Assembly: GCA_902773195.1 (NCBI GenBank)
Contig: CACYDL010000156.1
Location: 1-19,636, forward strand
From: an uncultured Lachnospiraceae bacterium
GTDB taxonomy: Bacteria; Bacillota_A; Clostridia; Lachnospirales; Lachnospiraceae
Length of the DNA stretch: 19,636 bases
Direction: 5' to 3'
Shown here: one piece after another, positions 7,846-14,589 of the stretch
How positions within the stretch are numbered: the first letter of the stretch is position 1
Layout of the letters: the number at the start of each line of letters is the position of its first letter
The notes under the pieces: generated by a model
The model's input: the letters and a program-made list of their open reading frames with translations, nothing else
Told to the model about the DNA's origin: nothing
Databases searched by the model: none
Position numbers and translations under genes: made by a program

Positions 7846-9102
7846 TCACAGAACCTCGGCGGCGATGCCGCGGGCGATCTCCTCCGGCGTTTTTCCGTCC
7901 GTCCGCACCGTGCAGTCCGCGGCGGCGGCGTAATTCTGTCCTCTCTTCTCAAGCAGATCCCGGACGCCGAAGACCGACATCCGGCCGCTGATCATGGGCC
8001 TTCCCGACGACTCCCCTGTGAGACGGCGCAGAATCGTCTCCGGCTCGGCGGTCAGAAGAACGACGCGGCCGAGCGCCTTCATCAGCGCCGCGTTCTCCTT
8101 CCGCAGCACCGCGCCGCCCCCGCAGGAGACGATGGCAGGCTCCCTGTCATAGAGACCGGCGAGAAGCTTCGTCTCGAGCTCCCGGAAGCCCTCCTCCCCG
8201 GATTCCGCGAATATCCGGGGAATCGGCTTTCCGCAGTCCCCGACGATCTCCGCGTCCATCTCGACGGAGGGGAGTCCGGTCAGCTTCGAGAGCGCCGCCG
8301 CAACCGTCGTCTTGCCGGTTCCCATGAAGCCCGTGAGAAAAAGAAAGCTTCCTCTTTTTCTGATCGCCCGGATCCGGCCGATACGCGCCCGGAGCTCTCC
8401 CGCCTCTATCTGGCCCGGCGCCGACGCCGCCCCCGGGAGACACCCGAAGGTCATCGCGGAGCCGTACACGCCGCAGGACAGCCTGGACGGCAGCCCCCTC
8501 TCCCCCATCGATATCACCAGATGGGGAATGCCCAGGCAGCGGAAGGCCTCGGCGGAAGCGGCCTCCGCGAAGGACACGTCGTCGTCCCGCACCGGCATAA
8601 AAGCGCATTTCGCCACATCCGCCCCCAGCCTCTCCATCTTCCCGAGAATCGCGAGGATCCCGTCGAAGGAAGGCGTCGCGTGAAAATCATGTTTGGAGAG
8701 AAGCACCTCGCTTCCCCTCCGGCGGATCTCTCCCGCGAGCGTTCCGGCCGGATCCCGTTCCAGCTCGACGTCGACGCAGGAAGCAAGTCCCGAGGAAGCG
8801 GCGCGAAGAAGGGCCTCTCTGTAGGAAGCTTCATCCGCTTCGGCAAGGCCGCCCTCGGAGACGGTTCTCAGCGTAAAAAGAACGGGCACGCCGCCCGCCC
8901 CGTCCGCCGCGGCCTGCAGCAGCGACGGGATCACCCCGCTGCCGGAACCCCGCCAGGCGGCGTCCGCCCGAAGCTCCACCAGGTCCGCTCCCGCCGCCGC
9001 GGCCTCCGCCGCCATCTTCGCCGCCTGTCCGCCCGTCTCGGGCATGACCGGGACGGCGATCAGCGGGTCTGTCTCTCCCTGTGCTTTTTTAAAGACCGCC
9101 AT
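7846..9102 (-). CDS. aroD-aroK: Fused type I 3-dehydroquinate dehydratase / shikimate kinase
   Basis: One 418-aa chain carries two steps of aromatic amino acid biosynthesis: dehydration of 3-dehydroquinate and phosphorylation of shikimate. The N-terminal domain (about 12-238) is a type I dehydratase. It has LVELRAD (41-47), TLRT (78-81), SKHDFHATP with catalytic His138, Schiff-base Lys165 in ADVAKCAFMP, SMGERGLPSR and SAPGQI. The C-terminal domain (about 252-418) is a complete shikimate kinase. It has Walker A GFMGTGKTT (258-266), shikimate-binding Asp283, Arg307, CGGG (327-330), an RP lid pair near 368 and Arg387. The linker is only some 15 residues and basic. The frame is continuous, with both domains in one frame and no internal stop. 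GGAGG lies about 11 bases before the ATG. It is divergent from aroE, which catalyses the step between these two activities, across an 85-bp gap. Confidence 0.93.
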   Translation of the reverse strand: MAVFKKAQGETDPLIAVPVMPETGGQAAKMAAEAAAAGADLVELRADAAWRGSGSGVIPSLLQAAADGAGGVPVLFTLRTVSEGGLAEADEASYREALLRAASSGLASCVDVELERDPAGTLAGEIRRRGSEVLLSKHDFHATPSFDGILAILGKMERLGADVAKCAFMPVRDDDVSFAEAASAEAFRCLGIPHLVISMGERGLPSRLSCGVYGSAMTFGCLPGAASAPGQIEAGELRARIGRIRAIRKRGSFLFLTGFMGTGKTTVAAALSKLTGLPSVEMDAEIVGDCGKPIPRIFAESGEEGFRELETKLLAGLYDREPAIVSCGGGAVLRKENAALMKALGRVVLLTAEPETILRRLTGESSGRPMISGRMSVFGVRDLLEKRGQNYAAAADCTVRTDGKTPEEIARGIAAEVL

Positions 9103-9187
9103 TTTTTTACTGTCCTCCGTATGTTACAATGGTCCGGATAAGTTCCCCGCCCCGCAAAAAGCGCCGGGGACGACGAAAGGAGTCCGC

Positions 9188-10063
9188 ATGAAACAATACT
9201 GTCTGATCGGCACGCCCATCCGCCACAGCCTCTCTCCCGCCATGATGAACTACTCCTTCGGGAAAACAGGCGTCGACGCCAGGTACGGTCTCAGGGAGAC
9301 AGATGAAGCTTCGCTGGAGGAAACCGTCCGGGAGATGAAGAGGGAAGGCACGGCGGGATGGAACGTCACCATGCCGTGCAAGCGGGCCATGAGCCTGCTG
9401 TGCGACGAGCTCTCGACGGAAGCGCGGATCGGCGGTTCCGTCAACACGGTGGCGAACGAAGGAGGAAGGCTGACAGGCTATACCACGGACGGCATCGGCT
9501 TCATGAACGCCGCCGCGAAGGCCGGCTGTTCCCTGAAGGGAGGCCGGATGACCCTGATGGGATCGGGCGGAGCCGCGAGCGCGATCCTGATCCGCGCGGC
9601 GCTGGAGGGACTGGCGGAGATTTCCGTCTTCTGCAACAGGCCCTCCTCCGCGGAGCACGTCCGGCATATCGCGGAGAAGCTCCGCCCCTATTCCGGGACG
9701 ACGGTGCGCGTATGCTCCTACGACGATCCCGAAGTTCTGAGACGGGAGATCCGGGAAAGCAGGGCCCTGGTCAACGCGACGAACGTCGGAATGGCCGGGA
9801 ACGCCTCCGGATCGCCGGCCTCGCTCATTCCCGACGCCTCCTTCTTCCACGAAGGACTCTTCGTCTTTGACATCATCTATCATCCCGCCGTGACGCCGCT
9901 TCTGCGGATGGCCCGCTCGGCCGGCATCCCGGCCGAAGGAGGCCTGGGCATGCTGGTGGAACAGGGGGCGGAGTCGTTCCGGATCTGGACCGGCAGGGAT
10001 ATGCCCGTGGAGGAGGTCCGCGCGCTCGCGGAAAAGACTCTTACTTCTCCTTCGAGGCGCTGA
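9188..10063 (+). CDS. aroE: Shikimate dehydrogenase
   Basis: NADP(H)-dependent reduction of 3-dehydroshikimate to shikimate. The shikimate-binding motif HSLSP (13-17) is present, with catalytic Lys65 in NVTMPCK and Asp101 in GYTTDGIGF, Asn86 in SVNT, the nucleotide loop GSGGAAS (125-131) and a C-terminal EQGAESFRIW. The 291-aa length is normal. AAAGGAG stands a few bases upstream of the ATG at 9188. The reading frame is open further upstream but without a start signal. A GC-rich imperfect hairpin (9145-9169) lies in the leader. The gene runs opposite to the fused aroD-aroK, and its last 23 bases overlap the 3' end of the facing kinase-like gene. Confidence 0.95.
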   Translation: MKQYCLIGTPIRHSLSPAMMNYSFGKTGVDARYGLRETDEASLEETVREMKREGTAGWNVTMPCKRAMSLLCDELSTEARIGGSVNTVANEGGRLTGYTTDGIGFMNAAAKAGCSLKGGRMTLMGSGGAASAILIRAALEGLAEISVFCNRPSSAEHVRHIAEKLRPYSGTTVRVCSYDDPEVLRREIRESRALVNATNVGMAGNASGSPASLIPDASFFHEGLFVFDIIYHPAVTPLLRMARSAGIPAEGGLGMLVEQGAESFRIWTGRDMPVEEVRALAEKTLTSPSRR

Positions 10064-10556
10064 TGATCATCCCGGCGACTTCGTCGGCGGTCTTGCCCCC
10101 GGCGTCGATCGTCACGTCCGCGGTCTCCTTGTAATAGGGTTCTCTTTCCCGGAAGATCCGGATCACCTGCTCGTCCCAGGACTCGCCGCGGATCCACTCG
10201 TGCTTCTTGTTGGATTTTTTCATGTTTTCGAGCAGTTCTTCCGGCTTGAGACAGAGATAGTATACCTTTCCCAGCTTCTTAAAATACTGTCTGTTCTGGG
10301 GCATCGTGGCCGCGCCGCTCCCCAGCACGATCACGGTCCTCTTCTCGAGGGACGTGAGCTCGTCGAGGATCAGCGTCTCCATGGCGCGGTAGTAGGGCTC
10401 CCCGAACCGGTCGTAGATCTCGGCGCTCGTCATCTTCATCCGCTGCGAGACCATCTTGTCCAGATCCACGACGCTCAGCTTCAGCTTTTTCGCGACGCTC
10501 TTTGCCACAGCTCCCTTGCCTGAGCCGATAAAGCCTTCGATAATCAGATTATCCAT
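10041..10556 (-). CDS. Shikimate kinase-like P-loop protein, divergent
   Basis: A small P-loop kinase of 171 aa, best matched to the shikimate kinase family. Walker A is GFIGSGKG (8-15), Asp33 in DLDKMV fits the shikimate-binding Asp, Arg57 in GEPYYRAME fits the substrate Arg, and Arg138 in REREPYY fits the late Arg. Two family hallmarks have changed: the GGG triplet reads GSG (79-81), and the lid lacks a recognisable RPL sequence. It may still act on shikimate, act on another small substrate, or be a leftover after the fused enzyme took over. GGAGAGG lies nine bases before the ATG. Its stop falls inside aroE on the other strand. Codon use looks less GC-rich, with many Lys codons, than the fused enzyme. 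Confidence 0.75.
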   Translation of the reverse strand: MDNLIIEGFIGSGKGAVAKSVAKKLKLSVVDLDKMVSQRMKMTSAEIYDRFGEPYYRAMETLILDELTSLEKRTVIVLGSGAATMPQNRQYFKKLGKVYYLCLKPEELLENMKKSNKKHEWIRGESWDEQVIRIFREREPYYKETADVTIDAGGKTADEVAGMIISASKEK

Positions 10557-10583
10557 ATGAGACTACCTCTCCTTCCATGATAA

Positions 10584-10610
10584 CCCGCCGCCTGCGGGGC
10601 AGGCCGCGGG
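10584..10610. terminator. GC-rich hairpin between the patatin and kinase-like genes
   Basis: CCCGCCGCCTGC and GCAGGCCGCGGG form a 12-bp stem with one mismatch around GGG. On the minus strand it comes soon after the patatin stop and is followed only by TTATC, so it may be a weak terminator or a stabilising stem rather than a full stop. Confidence 0.4.
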
Positions 10611-10627
10611 ATAATCCGCCGGGCCGC

Positions 10628-11494
10628 TTACGCCCGCCGGTCCTCTTCCAGATATTTCTTCAGTTCGTCCAGCCTCTGTTCCATGAGGCTGTAGCCATGC
10701 ATATAGAACGAGCGCAGCTTCTCCGGATCCATCTCCAGGCGGTCCACCGGTTTCTCCAGCGGCCGGAGCACGAACACTTTTCCCTCGTCCTCCCATTTGT
10801 CGATCAGATCCTGGGTCCTGTTGTAGGTCCTGTAATAGGTCAGCAGGGTCCGGACCAGTCCGGGATATCCGCTGAAGGTCTTTCTGTAGAGGCCCTCCGT
10901 CAGCTTTCCCGGCGCCTTCTTCCGGAAGCCGCGGCCCCTGGTCAGAATCACGATGTTTTTCCGGTAGCCCTTCCGCATCGAGTGAAGAAGCGGCACGCCG
11001 TCCGACACGCCCCCGTCCACATATTCCTTTTCGCCGATGAGGACAGGCGGTGAGATCAGCGGAATGGACGAAGACGCCCTGCAGATCGTCATGAACTGAT
11101 CCCGGTCCGTCCGGTTGTCCATATATTCCGCGTGTCCCGTGGCGCAGGACGTGACCACCATCTCGCAGAGCATGTCCGAAGCGAAATACGTGTCGTAATC
11201 GAACGGAATCAGATCGTTCGGGAACCGGTCGAAAAGCATGTCCATGTCGATCAGCGAATGCTGGCCGGGGATGCAGGACAGCTTTGCCATCCTGTAGCTC
11301 TTGTCCCTGGGAATCAGCGCGTCCCTGGTTCTTCCGATCTGCTTCGAGATATAGTCCACCGCGCTGCAGGCGCCCGCGGAGACGCCGCAGGTATATTCAA
11401 ACCAGATCTCCTTCTCCATGAGAAGATCCAGCGCGCCCGCCGTGAAGGTGCCCCGTTCGGCCCCGCCTTCGAGGATCAGTCCTGCCTTAATCAT
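10628..11494 (-). CDS. Patatin-like phospholipase family protein
   Basis: Predicted serine acyl hydrolase with a Ser-Asp dyad. The oxyanion-hole motif is GGAERG (10-15), the nucleophile elbow GVSAG has Ser39, and the catalytic Asp160 lies in DGG (160-162). The order and spacing are those of bacterial patatins of the YjjU type, and the 288 aa length fits. There is no signal peptide, so it is presumably cytoplasmic or peripheral to the membrane. Its lipid substrate is unknown. AGGAG stands eight bases before the ATG. A good promoter precedes it, so it is expressed independently of the helix-turn-helix gene upstream. It may read through into the kinase-like gene. Confidence 0.9.
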   Translation of the reverse strand: MIKAGLILEGGAERGTFTAGALDLLMEKEIWFEYTCGVSAGACSAVDYISKQIGRTRDALIPRDKSYRMAKLSCIPGQHSLIDMDMLFDRFPNDLIPFDYDTYFASDMLCEMVVTSCATGHAEYMDNRTDRDQFMTICRASSSIPLISPPVLIGEKEYVDGGVSDGVPLLHSMRKGYRKNIVILTRGRGFRKKAPGKLTEGLYRKTFSGYPGLVRTLLTYYRTYNRTQDLIDKWEDEGKVFVLRPLEKPVDRLEMDPEKLRSFYMHGYSLMEQRLDELKKYLEEDRRA

Positions 11495-11540
11495 TGTGTC
11501 AACTCCTGTCTGCCTGTCAAAATGGTGAGAACCGGACTTT

Positions 11541-11570
11541 ATTATAGCATTCCGAAAGAGGGTTAATCAA
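11541..11570 (-). promoter_or_regulatory. Promoter of the patatin gene, extended -10 type
   Basis: On the minus strand TTGATT (11570-11565), an 18-bp spacer and TATAAT (11546-11541), with TGC before the -10 box. The -35 box overlaps the stop codon of the upstream helix-turn-helix gene. Transcription would start about 40 bases before the patatin start codon. Confidence 0.65.
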
Positions 11571-12084
11571 CACACCGTTTCGCGCCGATCCGTTCTGAGC
11601 ATTCCCTGAGAATCAGGGAAACCGCCTTCTTCCGGCGCCTCCAGAAGGTCGCCGGGGAGATGGCCAGCTCCTCGGCGATTTCCTGTACGCACTGCCGGCG
11701 GATATAATATCGCCGGAGGATATCCTGCAGGTCCGGATCCATGTGGTAGAACGAATCCCAGACGTGACGGATAACGACGCCGGCGAAATGGATGTTTCTC
11801 TGCTGTTTTCTCAGATAAGCCGCCTCCTCCCGGAGCATCCGGTTCGCATCCTGCCATGCGTAGTAGACCGAATCCCTGCCCGGATCTCCCCCTCCGGGGG
11901 GCCGGGCCGCTTCACTGCTCCTGAGAGCGGCGTTTTTTATCAGTTCCTCGTAGGTCAGACGGGCCTCCTCAAATCTCTCCCGGCGGCCCGCAAGCCATTC
12001 ACTGCACCTGTCTCCTCTCCTGAGCACGCTGACCACGTCTTCCTCCGTCAGCCCGCGCTCAGGGACAATCCTGTCAAGCGACAT
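11563..12084 (-). CDS. Small regulator with sigma-region-4-like helix-turn-helix (RinA/ArpU-like architecture)
   Basis: A 173-aa protein I do not recognise by name. The N-terminal half is charged and helical. A Gly/Pro-rich linker follows (about 62-70), then a second long helix with basic residues. The C-terminal helix-turn-helix (about 119-157) reads LQDILRRYY, then VQEIAEELAISPATFWRRRKKA, as in sigma-70 region 4 and RinA/ArpU-type phage late regulators. I infer a DNA-binding role. The ATG at 12084 is preferred because GGAGGGTGAGG directly precedes it. The longer frame from 12153 has no ribosome binding site and its ATG lies inside a probable promoter. No other phage gene is visible, so it may be a domesticated regulator. 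It lies between the polysaccharide locus and the patatin gene. Confidence 0.65.
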   Translation of the reverse strand: MSLDRIVPERGLTEEDVVSVLRRGDRCSEWLAGRRERFEEARLTYEELIKNAALRSSEAARPPGGGDPGRDSVYYAWQDANRMLREEAAYLRKQQRNIHFAGVVIRHVWDSFYHMDPDLQDILRRYYIRRQCVQEIAEELAISPATFWRRRKKAVSLILRECSERIGAKRCVD

Positions 12085-12143
12085 CCTCACCCTCCGGCGC
12101 TCACGCTTCCGCGCTGTCTGAAGTTCCTTTTCAGGTGACTCCA

Positions 12144-12172
12144 AGAATAGCATTCCGGATCCGGCTCGTAAA
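12144..12172 (-). promoter_or_regulatory. Candidate promoter of the helix-turn-helix gene
   Basis: On the minus strand TTTACG (12172-12167), a 17-bp spacer and TATTCT (12149-12144), with TGC before the -10 box. It shares CGGAATGCTAT with the patatin promoter. A perfect TTGACA also occurs at 12194-12189, but no good -10 box lies at the right distance from it. Confidence 0.4.
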
Positions 12173-12222
12173 CCGCTTCATTGATTATTGTCAAAAGATC
12201 ATAAGATACTGTAATTTTCTTT

Positions 12223-12370
12223 TCTTAAGCGGCCTTTCCAGGATTTCCGCGCAGGTATCTTAAGCGGCCTTTCCCGGGATGTCCCCGCAGGTATCTTAAG
12301 CGGCCTTTTCCGGGATTTCCCCCGCAGGTATTTCAGCGGCCTTTCCCGAGCTTCCCGCGCAGGAATTTCA
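12223..12370. repeat. Tandem 35-37 bp repeats spanning the end of the flippase gene
   Basis: Four units begin at 12223, 12258, 12294 and 12331 (35, 36, 37 and 35 bp), with the start of a fifth at 12366. Each contains AGCGGCCTTT, then a CCC/GGG-rich middle, then CCGCAGG or CGCGCAGG. The unit at 12331 and the fifth start form the last 12 codons and stop of the flippase gene. The other three lie beyond the stop. There are no unique spacers between units. The remaining part of the gap (12085-12222) holds the leader of the helix-turn-helix gene. Confidence 0.88.
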
Positions 12371-13742
12371 GCGCCATCGCGATATTGTCCCTGTTGAAGA
12401 AGAGGAAGCCGGCGGCGCCGACGGCGGTCAGCAGCGCGTTGATCCTGATTCCGCAGAGAATGGAGGCCACGCTGACGATCACGCCCGCCGCCGTGAGGCT
12501 GAGGATCATCGGCCACCGGACGGAGATGCCCAGTTCTTCCCTGTTCTGCCTCTCACGGACCAGCCACATCAGGAAGAAGGCGGCGAAGGTGGACACGGCG
12601 GCCGCCTGGATGCCGATCAGACGCACGAACATGATGTTGATCACGGCGTTGACCACCGCGCCGAAGATGCTGGTCGAGAAGGCCTTTCCCGTCCGGTCGC
12701 TTCTCAGATAGCCGACCCCGTAAAACGAGGAGAAGCTCTGGAAGACCGTTCCCATGTAGTAGAAGGCCACGTAGTCGCAGCCGCTCCTGTAGCGCACGTT
12801 GAGCACCGCGGTCATCAGGATCTTGCTGACCGGGATCAGAAACCAGAGAAGGCTCAGGGCAAAGCAGGCGTAGCGGCGGAAGACCTTGGTGTAGTACTCT
12901 CCCGTCCCCGTCCTGGCGTCCGCGATGGACACGTCCTGCCAGGCGGAATTGAAGAGATTGAGAACCGTCTGCAGTGCGGTCGGGAACTTGTGGGCGACCG
13001 CGAGAATCCCCGTCGCCGAGGTCCCGAGGAAAAAGGCGACGATGTAGCGGTCCGAGGAATTGATGATCCACCAGTTGAGATAGTTGGGAACCAGGGGGAT
13101 CGAGAACCGGAGCAGCTTCGTGATGATCCCCATATCCGGTCTCACCATCAGCGACACGCGGAGCCTGGGCTCGCAGACGAACATGACCGCCGTGGTGATC
13201 AGATAGGCCGCCGCCATGCTCTGGAAAAGACTCACGACGCCCTGGCGGAGTACGACGATCTGAACGATATTCAGCGAGAGGAAAATGGCCGTGTAGAGGA
13301 TTCCGGCCGCGGCAAACAGCTTCTGCCGCTTCAGTCCCCTCAGGATCTTCTGCACCGTCTGAAAGGCCCTGGAGAGCACCAGGATCGAGATGAACCAGCC
13401 GCAGTAGGGAATCGCGTAGAAGCGGTTCACCAACATGATGAGCGCGGAGGCGACGGCGCAGTTGAACACGAGAACCTGCATGGTCGCCCGCACGTAGATG
13501 CTGCTCTCATCCTCGTTCTGAAGGATCCACTTGTACGCCGCGTCGGAAATCTGCATGGTGACAAGGGGCGTGAGCAGATGCACCGTCGAGATCAGGATGT
13601 CGTAGACACCCATGTCGCTCGTGGTGATGTAGTAGGTATAGAGAGGCACGATCAGGAAAGACAGGATTTTGGTCCCGAAGGTGCCGATCCCGTAGATTCC
13701 CACGCCTTTAATCAGTTTTTTTGCTTTTGTACTGTCGTCCAT
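12333..13742 (-). CDS. Oligosaccharide flippase family protein (Wzx-like)
   Basis: Integral membrane protein of 469 aa with about 12-14 hydrophobic segments, resembling Wzx/RfbX members of the MOP superfamily. It would move lipid-linked repeat units across the membrane. The N-terminus, KKLIKGVGIYGIGTFGTKIL (residues 7-26), is typical. The central segment LVPNYLNWWIINSSDRYIV is characteristic, in position and sequence, of the family's seventh to eighth helices. The ATG at 13742 lies 22 bp after the stop of the pyruvyl transferase gene. An earlier ATG at 13784 would overlap that gene and has no ribosome binding site. The site before 13742 (GGACGG) is weak, so translational coupling is likely. 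The last 12 codons are part of a tandem repeat, so the C-terminal tail may vary between strains. Confidence 0.88.
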   Translation of the reverse strand: MDDSTKAKKLIKGVGIYGIGTFGTKILSFLIVPLYTYYITTSDMGVYDILISTVHLLTPLVTMQISDAAYKWILQNEDESSIYVRATMQVLVFNCAVASALIMLVNRFYAIPYCGWFISILVLSRAFQTVQKILRGLKRQKLFAAAGILYTAIFLSLNIVQIVVLRQGVVSLFQSMAAAYLITTAVMFVCEPRLRVSLMVRPDMGIITKLLRFSIPLVPNYLNWWIINSSDRYIVAFFLGTSATGILAVAHKFPTALQTVLNLFNSAWQDVSIADARTGTGEYYTKVFRRYACFALSLLWFLIPVSKILMTAVLNVRYRSGCDYVAFYYMGTVFQSFSSFYGVGYLRSDRTGKAFSTSIFGAVVNAVINIMFVRLIGIQAAAVSTFAAFFLMWLVRERQNREELGISVRWPMILSLTAAGVIVSVASILCGIRINALLTAVGAAGFLFFNRDNIAMALKFLRGKLGKGR

Positions 13743-13764
13743 AGTAACCGTCCGCGCTGACTCT

Positions 13765-14589
13765 TCAGCTGTTCCACAGATCATAGGGGAAGGCGTCCGC
13801 GAGCGTCTTCTGCATCGCCTCCGTGTCCGGCAGATCCATCGGCGTCATGTTCAGCGCTTCCTCCATGCTGTAGGCAAACCGGATATTCTTTCTTCCGGAT
13901 CCGTAATACCAGTCGTAATATTTCAGGAGGACGTCCTCCATATCCTCCTGCAGAAAGACCGCGGGAACCCCGTAGCTCTCCGCGAGAATGATGCCGTGAA
14001 GGGAAGAGGAAACCACCAGCTCCGACGAGCAGATTTCGTCGATCACCGGCCTGTAGTCCTCCGTCCGCACATCGATCCGGTTGATCCCGGCGGGAAGCTC
14101 CCGGTCGGCCTGCCGGAAGTGAAGGACCGCGGAAACCTTGCCCCGCTCCTTCACGGCTTCGCTGCGGTAAACCAGCGGCATCAGCACGGCGGGATCCCCG
14201 AACACGGCGGGACACCGGTAGCCGCAGACGTCCAGAACCTCCTTGGTGACGGGTCCGCGGACCGCCCGCACGTCCAGCTTCCTGAACATCTTCTCCAGGG
14301 CGAGCATGCGGATATTGTCGATCCGGTAGATGCCGCTTCCCCAGACGCAGGCGTCCACCGGATATTTCCCCAGGGCCAGAATCGAGCCGACGGAGAGAAG
14401 GTGCCTGGTCTTCTTCAGTCCGGCGGAGGGATCGATTCCCTTCTGCTCCAGCATCCAGCCGCAGACGGCGGGACCGAGTCTGTCGCCGACGTTGCGGGCC
14501 TTCCAGTACTCGATGTTTACCTGGTTTTTCCGGGCCTTCTCCCCTCGGATGGTATGGGAGTTTCTTGAGAGAATGTCGATAGGGTTCAT
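13765..14589 (-). CDS. Polysaccharide pyruvyl transferase family protein
   Basis: Adds a pyruvyl ketal from phosphoenolpyruvate to a sugar of a surface polysaccharide, giving it negative charge. The fold is GT-B-like and cytoplasmic. Family features seen are the N-terminal NVGDRLGPAV, VWGSGI, the segment RAVRGPVTKEVL, FGDPAVLMP and the C-terminal SSSLHGIILAESYGVPAVFL. The length is 274 aa from the ATG at 14589, which overlaps the stop of the polymerase gene as ATGA and has GGAG seven bases upstream. A longer open frame reaches 14745 but would overlap the polymerase gene. Which sugar is modified cannot be read from the sequence. Confidence 0.88.
   Translation of the reverse strand: MNPIDILSRNSHTIRGEKARKNQVNIEYWKARNVGDRLGPAVCGWMLEQKGIDPSAGLKKTRHLLSVGSILALGKYPVDACVWGSGIYRIDNIRMLALEKMFRKLDVRAVRGPVTKEVLDVCGYRCPAVFGDPAVLMPLVYRSEAVKERGKVSAVLHFRQADRELPAGINRIDVRTEDYRPVIDEICSSELVVSSSLHGIILAESYGVPAVFLQEDMEDVLLKYYDWYYGSGRKNIRFAYSMEEALNMTPMDLPDTEAMQKTLADAFPYDLWNS

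Noticed and set aside
9103..9187. Divergent promoters between aroD-aroK and aroE
   Set aside because: TACAAT at 9125-9130 could be a -10 box for aroE, but no acceptable -35 box lies at the right distance, and the opposite strand has no clear pair, so no promoter is called.
12085..12153. Longer start (12153) for the helix-turn-helix gene
   Set aside because: That ATG has no ribosome binding site and overlaps a probable -10 region. GGAGGGTGAGG directly before the ATG at 12084 is far better.
12223..12370. CRISPR array
   Set aside because: Unit length is in range, but units adjoin directly without unique spacers, vary in length and overlap a coding end. No cas gene is present.
11563..12370. Prophage or mobile element insertion
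   Set aside because: Only the regulator architecture hints at phage. There are no integrase, structural or transposase genes, no terminal inverted repeats and no attachment-site duplication in the window. The tRNA-Ala has no visible partial copy elsewhere in it.
12199..12516. 105-codon frame across the repeat array
   Set aside because: Most of it is the out-of-frame 3' end of the flippase gene plus repeat units. The regular KIPA/RPLK pattern only mirrors the DNA repeat.
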